Shown here: positions 1 to 12,515 of the stretch, one piece after another
How the letters are laid out: every line of letters begins with the position of its first letter
Position numbering within the stretch: position 1 is the first letter of the stretch
Assembly (NCBI GenBank): GCA_034359265.1
Contig: CP136897.1
Location: 17,230,001 to 17,294,000 of the forward strand
Direction: 5' to 3'
Source of the DNA: Canna indica
Taxonomy: Eukaryota; Streptophyta; Magnoliopsida; Zingiberales; Cannaceae
DNA: 64,000 nucleotides
Position numbers and translations under genes: made by a program
Notes under the pieces: model-generated
Databases searched by the model: none
What the model was told of the DNA's origin: nothing
What the model saw: the letters and a program-made list of their open reading frames with translations, nothing else

Positions 1-354
1 GCGGGGAAGACAACAGAGGACGACGATTTCCTTCCGGCGATTCAAGCGGCGTCAACTGTGACAACAACGACAAAGGAAGACGAAAGGGCGATCGATAAAA
101 AGGTAAAAAGGTAAGGTCGGTCGAGTGGTAAAAAATAGAGATGAACGAAAAAAAAACACAATTTTTGCTGAAACCCTGTTGAACTGGTTCAAACCTTGTT
201 GAATCGGTCGACCAGCGTCCAAATCAACCACCCATTACTTATGAGTGCAAAACCGAAAATTTTTGCATTAACTTATGGATCCGAGAATATCCAGTTCAAT
301 GTTATGGATTTGGGAAAAAGAGAGGAGGAAAATTATGATTTTGGGTATTTGCTC
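1..354 (-). mobile_element. Terminus of a Mutator-like element, second copy, inverted
   Basis: Read on the reverse strand, this segment aligns with the left end of the MULE at 13925. Both open with CAAATACCCAAAATCATAA, followed by AT-rich sequence, a GGACGCTGG block, GAACCGGTTCAAC-like repeats, a ATCGATAAAAAGGT block (seen reversed at 14150-14160) and a CGTCTTCCTTTGTCG block. The match continues past the terminal inverted repeat into the subterminal region that is unique to the left end. This is therefore a left end in inverted orientation, and the rest of the copy lies outside the window. The small ORF at 196-393 is non-coding repeat sequence. Confidence 0.85.
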
Positions 355-1438
355 TATTTATTATCGCAAGGTTATGTTGTCTTAGTTGAATGAGAATTTT
401 TTTTAGCATAATTTTTATGGGGCATGATTCGATTATTATGGGTTATTAATCTTGTTCTTATGAACTAATTGTCATTTATCTACTTTTTACCGTATATGCT
501 TAAGTAAGTAGCTGAGGAAAGCTCTGTGTGAGCCAAAAACCAGCACAAGCCAAATGGATTGAGAAATTTTACATATCTGCTTTATTTGTTCATAAAATTC
601 TTCTGTAACAAATTGCCGAATTCCCAGCTCTCATAGTTCATCGTTTAGGAAATTTGTTTATTTTTTTCTTGAAAAAATATCATTATGTTGTTATGATAAA
701 TATATATGTTGTTTATCTTGTTTTTTCTAATGTGGTATAGTCCCCTAATGTTGTAAAATCATTTGCTTTCTAACTATTTCTACTTGTAAATAAATATTAT
801 TCTTATCGGATTCATTTCTAAGAGAGGGCATATAACATTGCCAAATTCATACCTAACAGAGAGCGAGCTATATTCTTGCAAATAAAAAAAAATTTAAGTA
901 ATTATTTGCTTCCTAGAATTAATAGAGATATGATAAAATATAAATATAAATAAATTATTTATTTAATATATTAATTTAAAAAATTAAAAAAATATAAAAT
1001 CAATATGATATTCAATGTACATTAAATTTAAAAAATTAATATTTAATTCTTTCTAATTTTTTATCTAATTCTATCTTATTATATCCAATCAAGCAAATAT
1101 ACTACAGAGTATAATTGAAATTTTTAAAATCTATTTATTTTCAGTTAATTTTAATATTTTATGTATAAAATATTATATATGTATACGGAAATTAAAAATA
1201 TCGATTTATATGAATGTATAAGTTTTCTCCCTGCTCCCTCACTCGGTATGTCCATTGACACGTCGAGGATCCAATTACAACCAGCCACGTTACCCAATTT
1301 TTCTATCCTAATCGATCCTTGGATGTTTTGATAACATCTAGCCGTTAACTCGGTCTCCTTCCGAGCTGGATGACCTTCCAAACCCGTACCGCGATGCACT
1401 AGATCGCCCCTCCCCTCCCCGCCGCCGCCGCTGCCGCT
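355..1438. other. AT-rich intergenic DNA and GPT upstream region
   Basis: No gene is visible here. The stretch is AT-rich to about 1190. It then becomes GC-richer (1200-1438), with CT/CCG-rich sequence just before the GPT start codon, as expected for a plant 5' UTR. The reverse-strand ORF at 1151-1615 is only the antisense of GPT exon 1. Confidence 0.6.
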
Positions 1439-4400
1439 ATGGCGACTCTCCGAAAGCCCTCCTCGAAACCGTCGGAGATCCCACAGGAGGCGAAGTCCGA
1501 GGATAGAAAGTCCTCTACGGTCGAGGACCCGCCCCTGGCTCCGCCGAAGCTTGGTATCATCCTCCCCGCTGCCGCCGCGTTCTTCCTCCCCTTCTTCTAC
1601 CTCGTATTCTTTCACTACCAGATCGATCCCGATCTGCGTCGATCTATCGCGATCAATGCCGCCATGAGCTTCGCCGCCTTCATTGTTGCTGTCCGGATGA
1701 TCCCCGTGGCAGCTCGTTACGTGCTGCGTCGGAATCTCTTCGGGTATGACATCAACAAGAAGGGCACACCGCAGGGCGCCATCAAAGTGTCAGTTTTTCC
1801 ATCTCTGTCTTTAGTCTATTTATTCATTTTATAATCTGATTTCGGTTTATTGTGTGAACAAAATTTGATGTTCCTAGCTTAAATTTAGTCAAAACCACTC
1901 CTTTTTCATATGAATTTACGGTTTGTTGAGGATTTGTGAAAGTTTGCAAAAAAAATGACCGGAAAATTTTCAAATACTCGTGCTTCACTTTCTTTATTTT
2001 TCGTCTTTTAAAAAATCTTTTATCTCATTTTCTGGCTAAATAAAGTTTGTTTATTTCACTGAAAGCATGTGTATTATTTGGTAAGATGTGACTGTCGGGT
2101 TAGTTCTTTTTCACTTTTCTAATATCTTTGTTGTCTAACTGGAGATACCAAAAATAGCAAAAGCTTAAAATTGATCTGCAAATTATGTGTGATTTGATCC
2201 AGCTATCCTACCCCCGAGCACAATGTGGCATACACAATAGTGCAAAATCATCAATTTTCATATATTTCAACATTCCAAATTGTCAATTTACCTATCCATT
2301 TTTTTTATGTCAATCAAGAACATAGATAATTAAGCTGCTATAATTTGTTCCAAATGCAATGCTATTTTTTTCTATAACTAGTATATTTTTGCAGTTGAAC
2401 TCTCCGTGTAGTCCAACTTAAGGGTAAAAAAGTTTAACTGTTTGTTTGTGGCTGAGAATGGTTCGGTGGTGGGAGAAAATTCTAGTAGAACTTCATCCTT
2501 AGTGGTTTCTGGACTAGTTGTCACAAATTTAAATGCACAGTGATATCCACACAGAAAATATTCAAGTTTACTTTCTAATGCATTGTTTCATATATCATGA
2601 AGTTGTCGTAGTAAGACATTGTATTTATAGCAAGGATATAAAATATTCATATCAATATATGAAGTATTCATATTTGTATCTGAGACAACAAGCATGACAA
2701 GCAATTTGAAACTTCATGTATTGTGGAAGGGATGCTTCATCATGGCATCAGCTATTTGCTTCTTAAATTATGGTTGATTATTCTCTTGTCAAATTTTCTG
2801 TTGATATTCCAATTAATGCATTGAACATGCTCACAAATTTGTACGTTGCAACTAATTGGAGGCATATAGTGATTAAATTCTGAATATATGATGATTATTT
2901 TGTTTCTTTGCCTCATCCAATTATTGGTTTTGTATTAGTTGGCTTCTCTTGTGCGTGGATTGTATTCAAAAACTGTTGTTTTCAGTATCCGGATAGTCTG
3001 AAAACTGAAGAAATCATTATTTTTATCTCCAACAATGTTCTTTAGTTTTTTAATTCCTTTTGATTTGTCATCTTCCTTTGTCTATGATTAATGTTTAAGT
3101 TCCAAATTTTGCTGTTACAATTTTAGTTGATTGGGAATCACTTGGCATTTTTGCTCTTTCTCTAGTCAGTCTTCTAAAGATATCTAGTTGTTTAGTAGGT
3201 CTATATATATGTTAGTACTTCACACAGATAGTTCATTAAATAGGTTACTTGAATCTCTCATAATCGTGAAGTGATAGATAGTTTGAACAGAATTGCATCA
3301 TCAGGAAGGGTGCATGATTATAGCTGATGCTCTCTTCATCTGATGACAATTGTGTAACCTTGACCATTTAAGAAAAATAATTATGTCAAGAGCTTATCGA
3401 ATGCATAATTTCTTTCTGGGATTCTAAGAACATCAATAATCCTTGAATATCTATGGATTCTCAAACATCCATAGTTTATTGTTTTTTATGCCATTGTTTT
3501 CTGCATAAGGAATCTAATCATTTATTGTATGGACTCGCAGGCCTGAATCTTTGGGCATTGTTATTGGTTTTGTCTACTTGGTTATTGCTATACTGTTTCA
3601 GCATTTCAACTTCACATCAGACTCCAATGTAAGTATATTTAACCTACAAAACCTACAATGATATATTTTTTCTGATGGATATGGCATGGCTGCTTAAATG
3701 TTCAATTTGTAATAGTTACTGAATTCTTTGAGTCAATAGATTCTCCAAAAATGCATACAAAATAAGCAACTAAAGTAATCTATAGGTTCTTAGTTATAAT
3801 TCTGCTGCTGATATTTATGTATATCAAGCCCTATTGGCACTTGACACATTAGCTCATAGTCGCAAAATAATCTTCCTTATGTAAATATCTTTCTAAACTA
3901 GTGTTATATCAAATTTCTTAGGCTATACATAGTATATCCTTGTCATAAACGTACAGGTGAAGAATTGATGACAATAATTATAGATAATCCATGCATAAAA
4001 ACCGTATTCTAGGTCATGATCCATCAAATGATTTCAAACAAGTGATCGTATGGACGCCATAAATTACATCTGAAAAATCCTAACAAGAGGCACAACTTCG
4101 CTAAATATAGGCAACTTTTTAAAAGAAAACACATGGTTAGCAATTATGGATAAGAATAAACCATGAACCTATGAAAAGAAGGAAACTTTTCCTACTTGAG
4201 ATTTCTTCCAAAGCAACACTGTCCACTTGGCCACTCCAGCAAGTCTCCCATAATCCAGCCATGTGCAGGGAACCAAGGTGAGATGGAGAGAGGGGAACAC
4301 AACAATATAAGAGAAGAGATGTTGCAAAATGTTAGGGTAATAAATTATCATCTTTGAGAAGGTTAATAGTGAATCGTTAATAAGAAATATGCATCATAAG

Positions 4401-7400
4401 GTTAACATTAATGAGTCATTTCAAAGTTAAAAAAACATGCTAAATAATTTTGTTAACTAAATTATTTTCATAAATGATTTCTTTTTTTATTTCCATAAAT
4501 TTAATTCTTAATAATTAAAGCACAGGGGTGGATAGTTGAGTCTGTTTGTGTGATGGTAAACAATTTGGTTAGAATTAATAAAAACGGTTTAAATTCCAAT
4601 AAGTGGTCCTATGACTTCAGTTTTAGAAAAAATATTTTGATACTAGAAGTACATATAAGGATGGTTCATGACAAAGAATTTGGAAAATGGAATAGGGAAG
4701 ACATGGTTCTAATATTCTTCCTGCACCTCAGTCAGTTCTTAAGTCACTGACTTCAAGTTTTTTTAGGTTCTCTATCCATAGATGGTAAAACTCTACTAGC
4801 AGTTGAGACAGGAGGAATTTGTTCAGTGTTTAACGTATTTTCAACAAAGAGTATGAGGAAATGTGGTATTCCAAGGACATAAGTGCAATGGTATAGGAGT
4901 TGGAGGGAGAACACAGTGTAGGTTTCATGTTATGGTGCAGTTGTTCGACTTTAGCTGCTTGTATGGTTGAAACTTGTGGCAAGGCATCTAAATAATGCAA
5001 GGTATTAGCAGTGTGATTGTTTAATCAGTCAATACGAGGTCTACATTTGGAAGGGTGAGGTGCATATAATTCATGTTTCATATCACCTTGTCAGTGATTT
5101 AGTGATGAATACCAAAAGGGTCATTTGTGCTCAAACTCTTCGGGCCTGTTTGGCTAGCGAAACCAAGTCTGTTTTTATGATTTGGATTTCACTGAAACCA
5201 AAATTGCTTACGAAAATGTGTTTGGTTCAGCGTTTTCACTGAATCGAAACCAGAATGAAAATGAAACCAGTTTTCTTAATAAAAATGAAAACACCAGAAT
5301 GTTGTTTTCTGTGGTTTCGTGACCGTAGGTTTCGTTATCAAAATGGAGTGGCAACTTTGTAATTATAAATATTTTTTTTATAAAATTAATTAATTTAAAA
5401 ATAAATCAAATTATATTAATTTTTTTAAAATAAAAATTATCATTTTCAACTTAAACTATTATCTTAAATTTACAAATTAATTAAACCAATTTATATCTAA
5501 TTGACTTAAACCTAAATTTTAAAATAACTCAATTTTCTTAAAGTTAATCTATTTATAATTAGTCAAAACTAATTTTAGACCACTAGACTTATTTTTTTCT
5601 TGAAATATTATAATAACTATTAATTAATTTTCATATCTAATTGAACAAAAAAACTCTCAAACTATCAATAACTTAATTAATTAAATATTACAAATATTTT
5701 ATAACTATATTAGCAAACATTTAATTTTGTAAACTAACTAAACATTAATTAGTAATTACTACTAAAAATGTTCAAGGAAAATAAATATTACTTTTTATAG
5801 CCAAATAAATATTAACTGGTTTCAACTAACTAAAACTTATGTTGTTTTCATTAACCAAACGCGTTTTCAGAAAACTGAAAACTAGAAACCAAAACCAAGT
5901 TTTCGAAACCAAGTTTTCAGTTTCACTAAAACTAAATCAGAAAATAGTTTTCTCTAACCAAACAATACCTATTTCAGCATTCTTTAGTAATTGGCATTTA
6001 ATAGAATAGTCAAGTGGATGTTAAATAGTACAATTGTATGTAAGTTTTAGGAACATTCACATTTTGCTGTACTTTCTTTATGCTATCTTGCTTTACATTC
6101 TGAATTGATTGTAATGCTTGTCATTTACTGCTGAATAGTTTGATGTGGACAGCATTATCCTATAAGATACAAGTGCACAATTCATACATGATTAACTGGC
6201 TTATTGAATATCTTTCAATCAAAATTGCTTATTTTTTGGACAAATACTAGATTTTGAGCGATATTCTTGGCTGATCTTCTTGTTCTCATTACAGTGGCTC
6301 GTCGAGTATAATGCAGCACTAGCATCTATCTGCTTCATGATTCTTCTAGGATTTGTGGATGATGTTCTTGATGTCCCATGGAGAGTGTATGTTCTGCTCA
6401 AATATCTTAGTTATATTTAATTCTTCTAGGATTTGCTTATTTTATTTTGTACCATACAAGATTCCGTATCCACTTGTCCATCCCATTCATGGTAGGGGTG
6501 AGAAAAAAAACTGATTTTTCGATTAACCGGTCCAAACCGAACCGGTTTTTTCAGTTAATTGAACAAGTTTTTTCGGTTTCGGTTTATGTGAAAAAAATGG
6601 TTTTCGGTTTTGGATTCGGTCCACAATGTAAAAAGTCCGCTGGTTTTGGTTAACCAACCGGTTCAATATAATTTATTAATATATAATATATATTAAATAA
6701 TGATTTATAAATTATAAAAATTTAAAAAATAACCAAATGATTTATAAATTACAAAAAATTATAAAAAATATTAATTAAATTATTAATTTTTGTAGCACAT
6801 TATCTTGGCTCAATTGGTTTCACCTTTTTTTTCTTTTCTTTTTTCCAATGGAAATTCGACATTTGTTTGGATTTTTCTCCATATGTGATTTGTATAATGT
6901 TACTATGTTTGCAGGTTAAAAATTTTTATTGGTTAATCGAAAATTAGGTTAACCGAACTGAAAAAATCGAAACTAAAGTGACGGTTAACCGAAGTTAATG
7001 GACCGGTTAACCGGTCCATGCTCACCCCTAATTTAAGGTGTGGAACTCAATTTTATCTGCAGTTCCCAAGTTTTTATGTAAAAGCTGATTCTGTTTTCTC
7101 TTTCCAAGAACAGAAAATTGCTGCTGCCCTCATTTGCAACTCTCCCCTTGTTGATGGCATATGCTGGGCATACTACCATCATTATACCTAAGCCACTTAT
7201 TCAATATGTTGGAGCAGCTGTTCTGGATTTAGGTGCTCTTTTACTTGGATGTATATTCTTTGAGTTTTACTATTTGTTCACCACCTGTCAGTTTGGTGTT
7301 TAGTACACAATAGTTTTGCACTCATTTATATGTAGTTATTCTGTCATGCCATTGAATCCCAGGGGGAAATTTTCATGTAACCTCATCCTGTCCCAACTCC

Positions 7401-10400
7401 CACTCCAAAATGATCTGAAATTATACTTTGAAGTTTGATCATTGCGTTTAACAATGAAGATCTCAACTCATTTTATATAAGGATTAACAAGTCCTTGCTT
7501 TTCCCAATCAAGTTCTTTCTGATGGAGTTTACTTATTAATGATGAATAACTACTTAAAAAGGAAATCTAACTAGATTCACAAACTATGCACTTGTTTCCA
7601 CAGCCATACAACTTTCTATTCAAGGATATTAAGTTCTTATATTAGTACCTACTAAAAATAATAAGCATCCAAATGCTAGGTTTATTATTAGTAGATCACT
7701 AAAGCTTTCTTTCTCCCATATCAATTCCTAATACTCTAAGGTGGTGTTTGGTTCGATGGAATAGATGAGGAATGAAATACTATTCCTTGTGGCCTATTTA
7801 TTCCCTTATTTGGTTGCAACTTGTTGACATTCCCCGACATTCCCCGACATTCCCCGACATTCCCCTGACAATTTCCAAAATTGTCCTTCAATATTTATAA
7901 TATTACATAAGAATATAAAAATTAAATTATTGAATTAATTTTAATAATTACATATCTTAACCATTATTTTATTTTTAATTTTTAATTTATATAAATTCAG
8001 TTACTTTTATGAAATAAAATAAATACTAATTTTTATTATTTTAAATTAATAAATTATTTACATTATGTTGTTGTTAATTAGAATAATTATAATACCTTTA
8101 TTATATTTTAGAAGGGCATTTAATCATTTTCCTCTCAATTCCTTGTCTATTCTTAATGTCAACCAAACAAGGAAATACCATTCTTTGTCTATTCCTATTC
8201 CTTATGATTTCATTCCATCCAATCAAACACACCATAAGTCTCTAATGTCTATTCCAAACTCTCTCAATGTTACGCCTATTGACTCCTGCAGTTCTCGTAA
8301 GTGCTTGCAGTTTACTTTGCTCAAACCACTGAAAACCAAAAATATGCTAAACCAAGTCGATCCTCCATTTGAATTTAGGTTCAGTTTTTACTTCTATCTG
8401 ATTATATCATGAGCTAAAACTTAGCGTGCATGTGTTACATTACCTCAAGTCAAATCAGGACACAGGTTACCAGACAAGGTAACATAAGGAATGGGTGTAG
8501 AAGTCCAATATCACAGTTTTATTTTCTTTCAGTTGGGATGCTGGGAAAGAGATGTTGATGAGGATGCAAGTGCAATTCTTATTATCGAATTTGTGCAGTT
8601 ATTAATTCTGATTGGTTGTACATGCTTTCTTTACTGTATTTATTCTCAGGTTGCCAGTACTCTTTAGAAATTTTGTAATTACACTTAACTATCAGATGAT
8701 TAATTTATGGCATTACTTGACCTTTTCTGTGTGTTTGTGGGGAACACAGGTTGGATTTACAAGCTATACATGGGTATGCTAGCTGTCTTCTGCACAAACT
8801 CCATCAACATACATGCTGGTTTAAATGGTTTGGAAATTGGGCAGACTGTTGTAATTTCAGCTGCAGTAAGATCACATTAAACATCAGATTTCTTCTTGCC
8901 TTTTCATTTCAGAATGAAACTAATTATATATAGTTTAATTGCAGGTCTTATTTCATAATGTGATGCAAATTAGTGCATCTACAGACCCAGAATATCAGCA
9001 GGCTCATGCATTTTCTCTTTACCTTGTCTTTCCTTTGCTGACTACTTCATTGGCTTTACTTTCATATAACTGGTAATAATACTTAATTTAATATTAAAGT
9101 TTTCTCTCCATATATTATCATAGCTTAGCATCCAAAAAATTCATATGAATAAATATGAATGCCATTAATTCATATGGCAGGTATCCTTCATCCGTCTTTG
9201 TTGGTGATACCTACACTTACTTCGCTGGAATGACTTTGGCTGTAGTTGGAATTCTTGGCCATTTCAGGCAAGTTGCACTTATTTTATTCCTGTTTCTTTA
9301 TATAGCTAGCTAAAACTACTTTAGTTACTTGCTCCCTTATATCTGCTAGATCAATATTTCTCTATGCTGGAAAATTCTATTTGGACAGTAGTTCAGATGA
9401 TTTTTACATGTTAAAGCAAATCTATCTACCAAAATAATCTTATTCTATTAAATTTGAGAACTTCCATAATATCTTACAATTAATTGCACTTAGAAGTAAA
9501 TGCAGCTTAGGTTTAAATACTTATTTAATGCCCAAAGCAATGAAATACTAAGAAGGGAATAGGAGTTAAACTACTAAAGTGCATGTTGGCATGCTCATCT
9601 CCTTGATGTACTCTTATCCAAATACGGACATGTGAACACACATTTGGAAGGATTGAGTTCTTAACACTCTACATCTGAAATCAGTATTTTGGCACATGAA
9701 CACCGACTTTTAAGCCTGGTGAACTGGTGAAACAGCTTCGTAGGTCCATGATTTAGAGAAAAAGAGATATTTTAGTAGGTAGAGGATTTTTAGTGTTGAC
9801 TATGATAAAGGTAGAGATGTGGTTGCTCAAGGAAGGATGTAGGTGAGCAGTAGGTTGTGGCACAACCATTGTGCTTCTCTCTAAGCTGAGCACAAAGCCA
9901 CATAGGCTTGGGCCTAGTTCGGGCCGGCCAATAAAAAATTATAAAAAAATACTAATTAATTTAAAATATTAACAATTTGACCAAATACTTCCAAACTAGT
10001 CATTTTATAGTTGCTGGGACAGTTAATTCAGTAAAAATATTTTATTGACAGATAAACCCTCCGGAGTCATTTTTGGAAAAAAAAAAACTTAATGCCCCTC
10101 TAACATCTACTGGTTTGAACCTCTCCCCGAGTCCCGGTTGGGTTGAAGTTAGGCCCAACCTGACTTGGGGCTGTGCTCCGTTCCGCACAAGGTTGGTGAG
10201 ATACTACCTGCATGCATTGAACCCTAGACCAATTCTGATTGAATTTTCCACTGGATCTGGTCGAGTGCAATCTGATCTAGAATTGGGTCGGGTTGAGCAC
10301 AACCAACAATGGACCACGTTCGAGCCATCCTCTGGCTCATCTGGCCCATTTCCACCTAGAGGGAGGGTATGTCATTAGTGGTTCAGATTCCCCAAATTTG

Positions 10401-12515
10401 TTCAAGTGCTATGGGTTAAACTAGGAAATTTAATGCTTGTTATATTCATAATATTTATGTGTAGTGCTTCAAAATTTAAGAGGTTACCAGAGGTCTTCTA
10501 TATGTGTTTGGCAATTTTTTCTTTTGTTTGCTAACCTCTAGTAAGCTGAAATTTTAAATTTTTAAGACATTCTGGCATGTTGCCTAAGATCGATGATTCA
10601 ATTCCTAGTTGTAACTTCTTTTTACATATGAAGTATGAAATAGAACTTATATATAAATCTCCTTGTTGCATTATATTATGCTTCCTATGTTCTCTCTATG
10701 ATAATTTCCTTAAGAATGTTACTGGACATGTACATGGTTATGAACTTTTATCTACCAATTCGTGCTAACTCGTTGTTTCTATCTGCAGTGAGACACTCCT
10801 GCTTTTCTTCTTGCCTCAAGTTTTGAATTTCCTTTACTCATGCCCTCAGGTTTCTTTAAGTTCTCAGTATTCATTTCAGTTCAGACTGTTATTTTCTGTC
10901 AGTTCATCTGATTTCAGTTAGACACTCCTGCTTTTATTTTCTCTCATTCGATCATCTGATTTTTTATTCTCTCTAATGCCCTTACAGCTTTTTAAGATAA
11001 TTCCTTGCCCAAGGCATCGCCTACCAAGGTAGGTTGGTTCCAGTTTATTGTCAAATTTTGTGTTGAAATTTTATTTTCATAGTACCTTTTTGACATTGCA
11101 AATCTTCTGTTCTTCCAGATTTGATCCTCAAACAGGACTCTTGACTGGAACAAAGGATGGGACCCTTGTAAACCTATTCCTCAGATTGTTTGGTCGCTGC
11201 ACAGAAAAGACCCTATGCATCAAACTCCTTATTTTTCAGGTGATTCAATTTGTATTAGTAATTTGTGCTTTTACAGGTGCAATTGAGATAGGAACAGAGT
11301 TGCAAGAATTTAGTAGTTATTTGGCCCCATGTACTTGCACTTTCTCATAATCAAAACTTCAGTTGTGAAATAGATATTGATCTCTACTCATGGATATTTT
11401 CCATCCTATCTCATATTTGCCTCATAGCTCGTCGGTCAGACCAATGGTTCCCTTCTCATTAGACTTTTTTTTAGGTAGGTGGGTATAGTTCCAAATCCAT
11501 TATTGGTGCCTGTAAAAAATGAAGAGGAATACTAAGAGTGAGCACTTTGGCTGGTTTGGTACCTAGGATGCTTCATCAGAAAGAAATGATGGCCCACTAC
11601 TGCACTAGGATGAATCAATGGACTTCTGTAGAGGAGCTTCCATGAATTTGTGCTCATTGGATAAGATAAAGTAGACAATGAGTAGAAAAAGAGAAGAGAA
11701 CACAGTCCAGCTTCTGAAACTTACACTCTCATAGCCTATTGGTTGTAGTAGAAGCTTAGAATTAAAATAGAGGGACAATAGATAATTGATATTAGTCTTT
11801 TGTTCTGATATATTGTTCCATCTTGTTGAGGGTGTCATCTAGCTTTGAGGTGCTTTTGAGATCTATAGATCAGTAGCATCTGTCACGCAGTTCTAGCTTG
11901 GAAGGTGAACACCATATATTCTTGTTTAGGGCTACCCTTGAATTCCTCTTTCCCTCCAAAAGGAAAAACTTCAAATTAAATAAAGTTCAGGGTAGAGGTT
12001 GATTAACTACACAGTATAGCAATCAAATGTACACAATCCCATATTCCTGGCACTTGAGACCTTCTCAGTCTGGTTTTCCTTTCAGCTAATAGATCAAAGT
12101 GGTGCATCTAGCAGCCTTAAACATCTTCCTTGATCATCCTAGCTTTTAGAAAAGCAGTGCCACCTTGAGAGGTCATTGGAATTGATCTTTCTCCATCGCA
12201 TATGTGGCTTCTGCCACTTCATCAAGACTGACTTGGTCATCCTACTGGCTCAACACTTCCTAGTTTCTAGCTGTAAGAGCCAAAGCCATACTGATGCAAA
12301 CAAAATGAGATTAGTGAGTTTTGGATTCTGCTAACCCACAACATCATGCATTCCAAGCAATTGAATTTGAATATTCAAAGTAATTGAAAACAACTTCACT
12401 TTTCATTTTTTAAATTCATTTATTCAGCCAAAATGAATGATGTTTTTCTGCACAGGCTTTGTCATGCCTGCTGTGTTTCTGGCTGAGGCATCTTCTTGCT
12501 GGATGGTACAAATGA
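1439..12515 (+). CDS. GPT: UDP-GlcNAc:dolichyl-phosphate GlcNAc-1-phosphotransferase (GPT/ALG7/DPAGT1)
   Basis: The product catalyses the first step of N-glycan precursor assembly in the ER membrane: transfer of GlcNAc-1-phosphate from UDP-GlcNAc to dolichyl phosphate, the tunicamycin-sensitive step. I read 11 exons: 1439-1788, 3541-3628, 6295-6386, 7114-7232, 8750-8865, 8945-9072, 9181-9267, 10789-10849, 10988-11028, 11119-11239 and 12456-12515. All phases join and give 420 residues, close to Arabidopsis GPT. Family signatures visible: [20 protein letters not shown] in exon 1; the Mg-binding aspartate pair D168-D169 in [40 protein letters not shown]; and the CPRHRLPR loop that binds the UDP-GlcNAc part. 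There are about ten hydrophobic segments. The ATG at 1439 opens the only suitable frame. Intron 7 uses a GC donor. Introns 2, 3 and 4 carry MITEs. No inactivating lesion is seen. Confidence 0.95.
5142..5969. mobile_element. MITE in GPT intron 2
   Basis: The ends are imperfect inverted repeats. The left end reads GGGCCTGTTTGGCTAGCGAA; the right end, reversed, reads GGTATTGTTTGGTTAGAGAA. Subterminal AAACCAAGTTTTC-like motifs recur in both halves and the core is very AT-rich without coding potential. The ends resemble PIF/Harbinger- or hAT-type MITEs. I could not fix a target duplication. Confidence 0.7.
6493..7030. mobile_element. hAT-type MITE in GPT intron 3
   Basis: The element has a perfect 10-bp terminal inverted repeat, TAGGGGTGAG and CTCACCCCTA. 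The flanking octamers, ATTCATGG at 6485-6492 and ATTTAAGG at 7031-7038, match at six of eight positions, as for an old hAT 8-bp duplication. The interior carries many TTAACCGGT/ACCGGTTAA motifs near both ends and an AT-rich middle. It does not overlap an exon. Confidence 0.8.
7740..8234. mobile_element. PIF/Harbinger-like MITE in GPT intron 4
   Basis: The inverted ends read GGTGGTGTTTGG-GATGGAAT on the left and, reversed, GGTGTGTTTGATTGGATGGAAT with one small mismatch cluster on the right. Flanking TAA trinucleotides at 7737-7739 and 8235-8237 fit a TAA target duplication. The element also carries a short 10-bp tandem array near its left end. There is no coding sequence. Confidence 0.75.
7827..7866 (+). 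repeat. 10-bp tandem repeat inside the intron-4 MITE
   Basis: The unit ACATTCCCCG is repeated about four times, the last copy diverged. It looks like a local expansion within the MITE. Confidence 0.8.
10914..10937 (+). repeat. Partial duplicate of GPT exon 8 start within intron 8
   Basis: CAGTTAGACACTCCTGCTTTT here repeats the acceptor and first bases of exon 8 at 10786-10806 (CAGTGAGACACTCCTGCTTTT), with one substitution. The duplicate is followed by non-coding sequence. Use of its acceptor would put a TAG in or near frame, so it is probably inert. Confidence 0.6.

Noticed and set aside
1151..1615. 154-residue ORF on the reverse strand
   Set aside because: It is antisense to GPT exon 1 and its composition follows the GC-rich leader. 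No domain is recognised.
10073..10378. 101-residue ORF in GPT intron 7
   Set aside because: It lies in an intron between two well-supported exons, has no recognisable domain, and reads like a decayed repeat.
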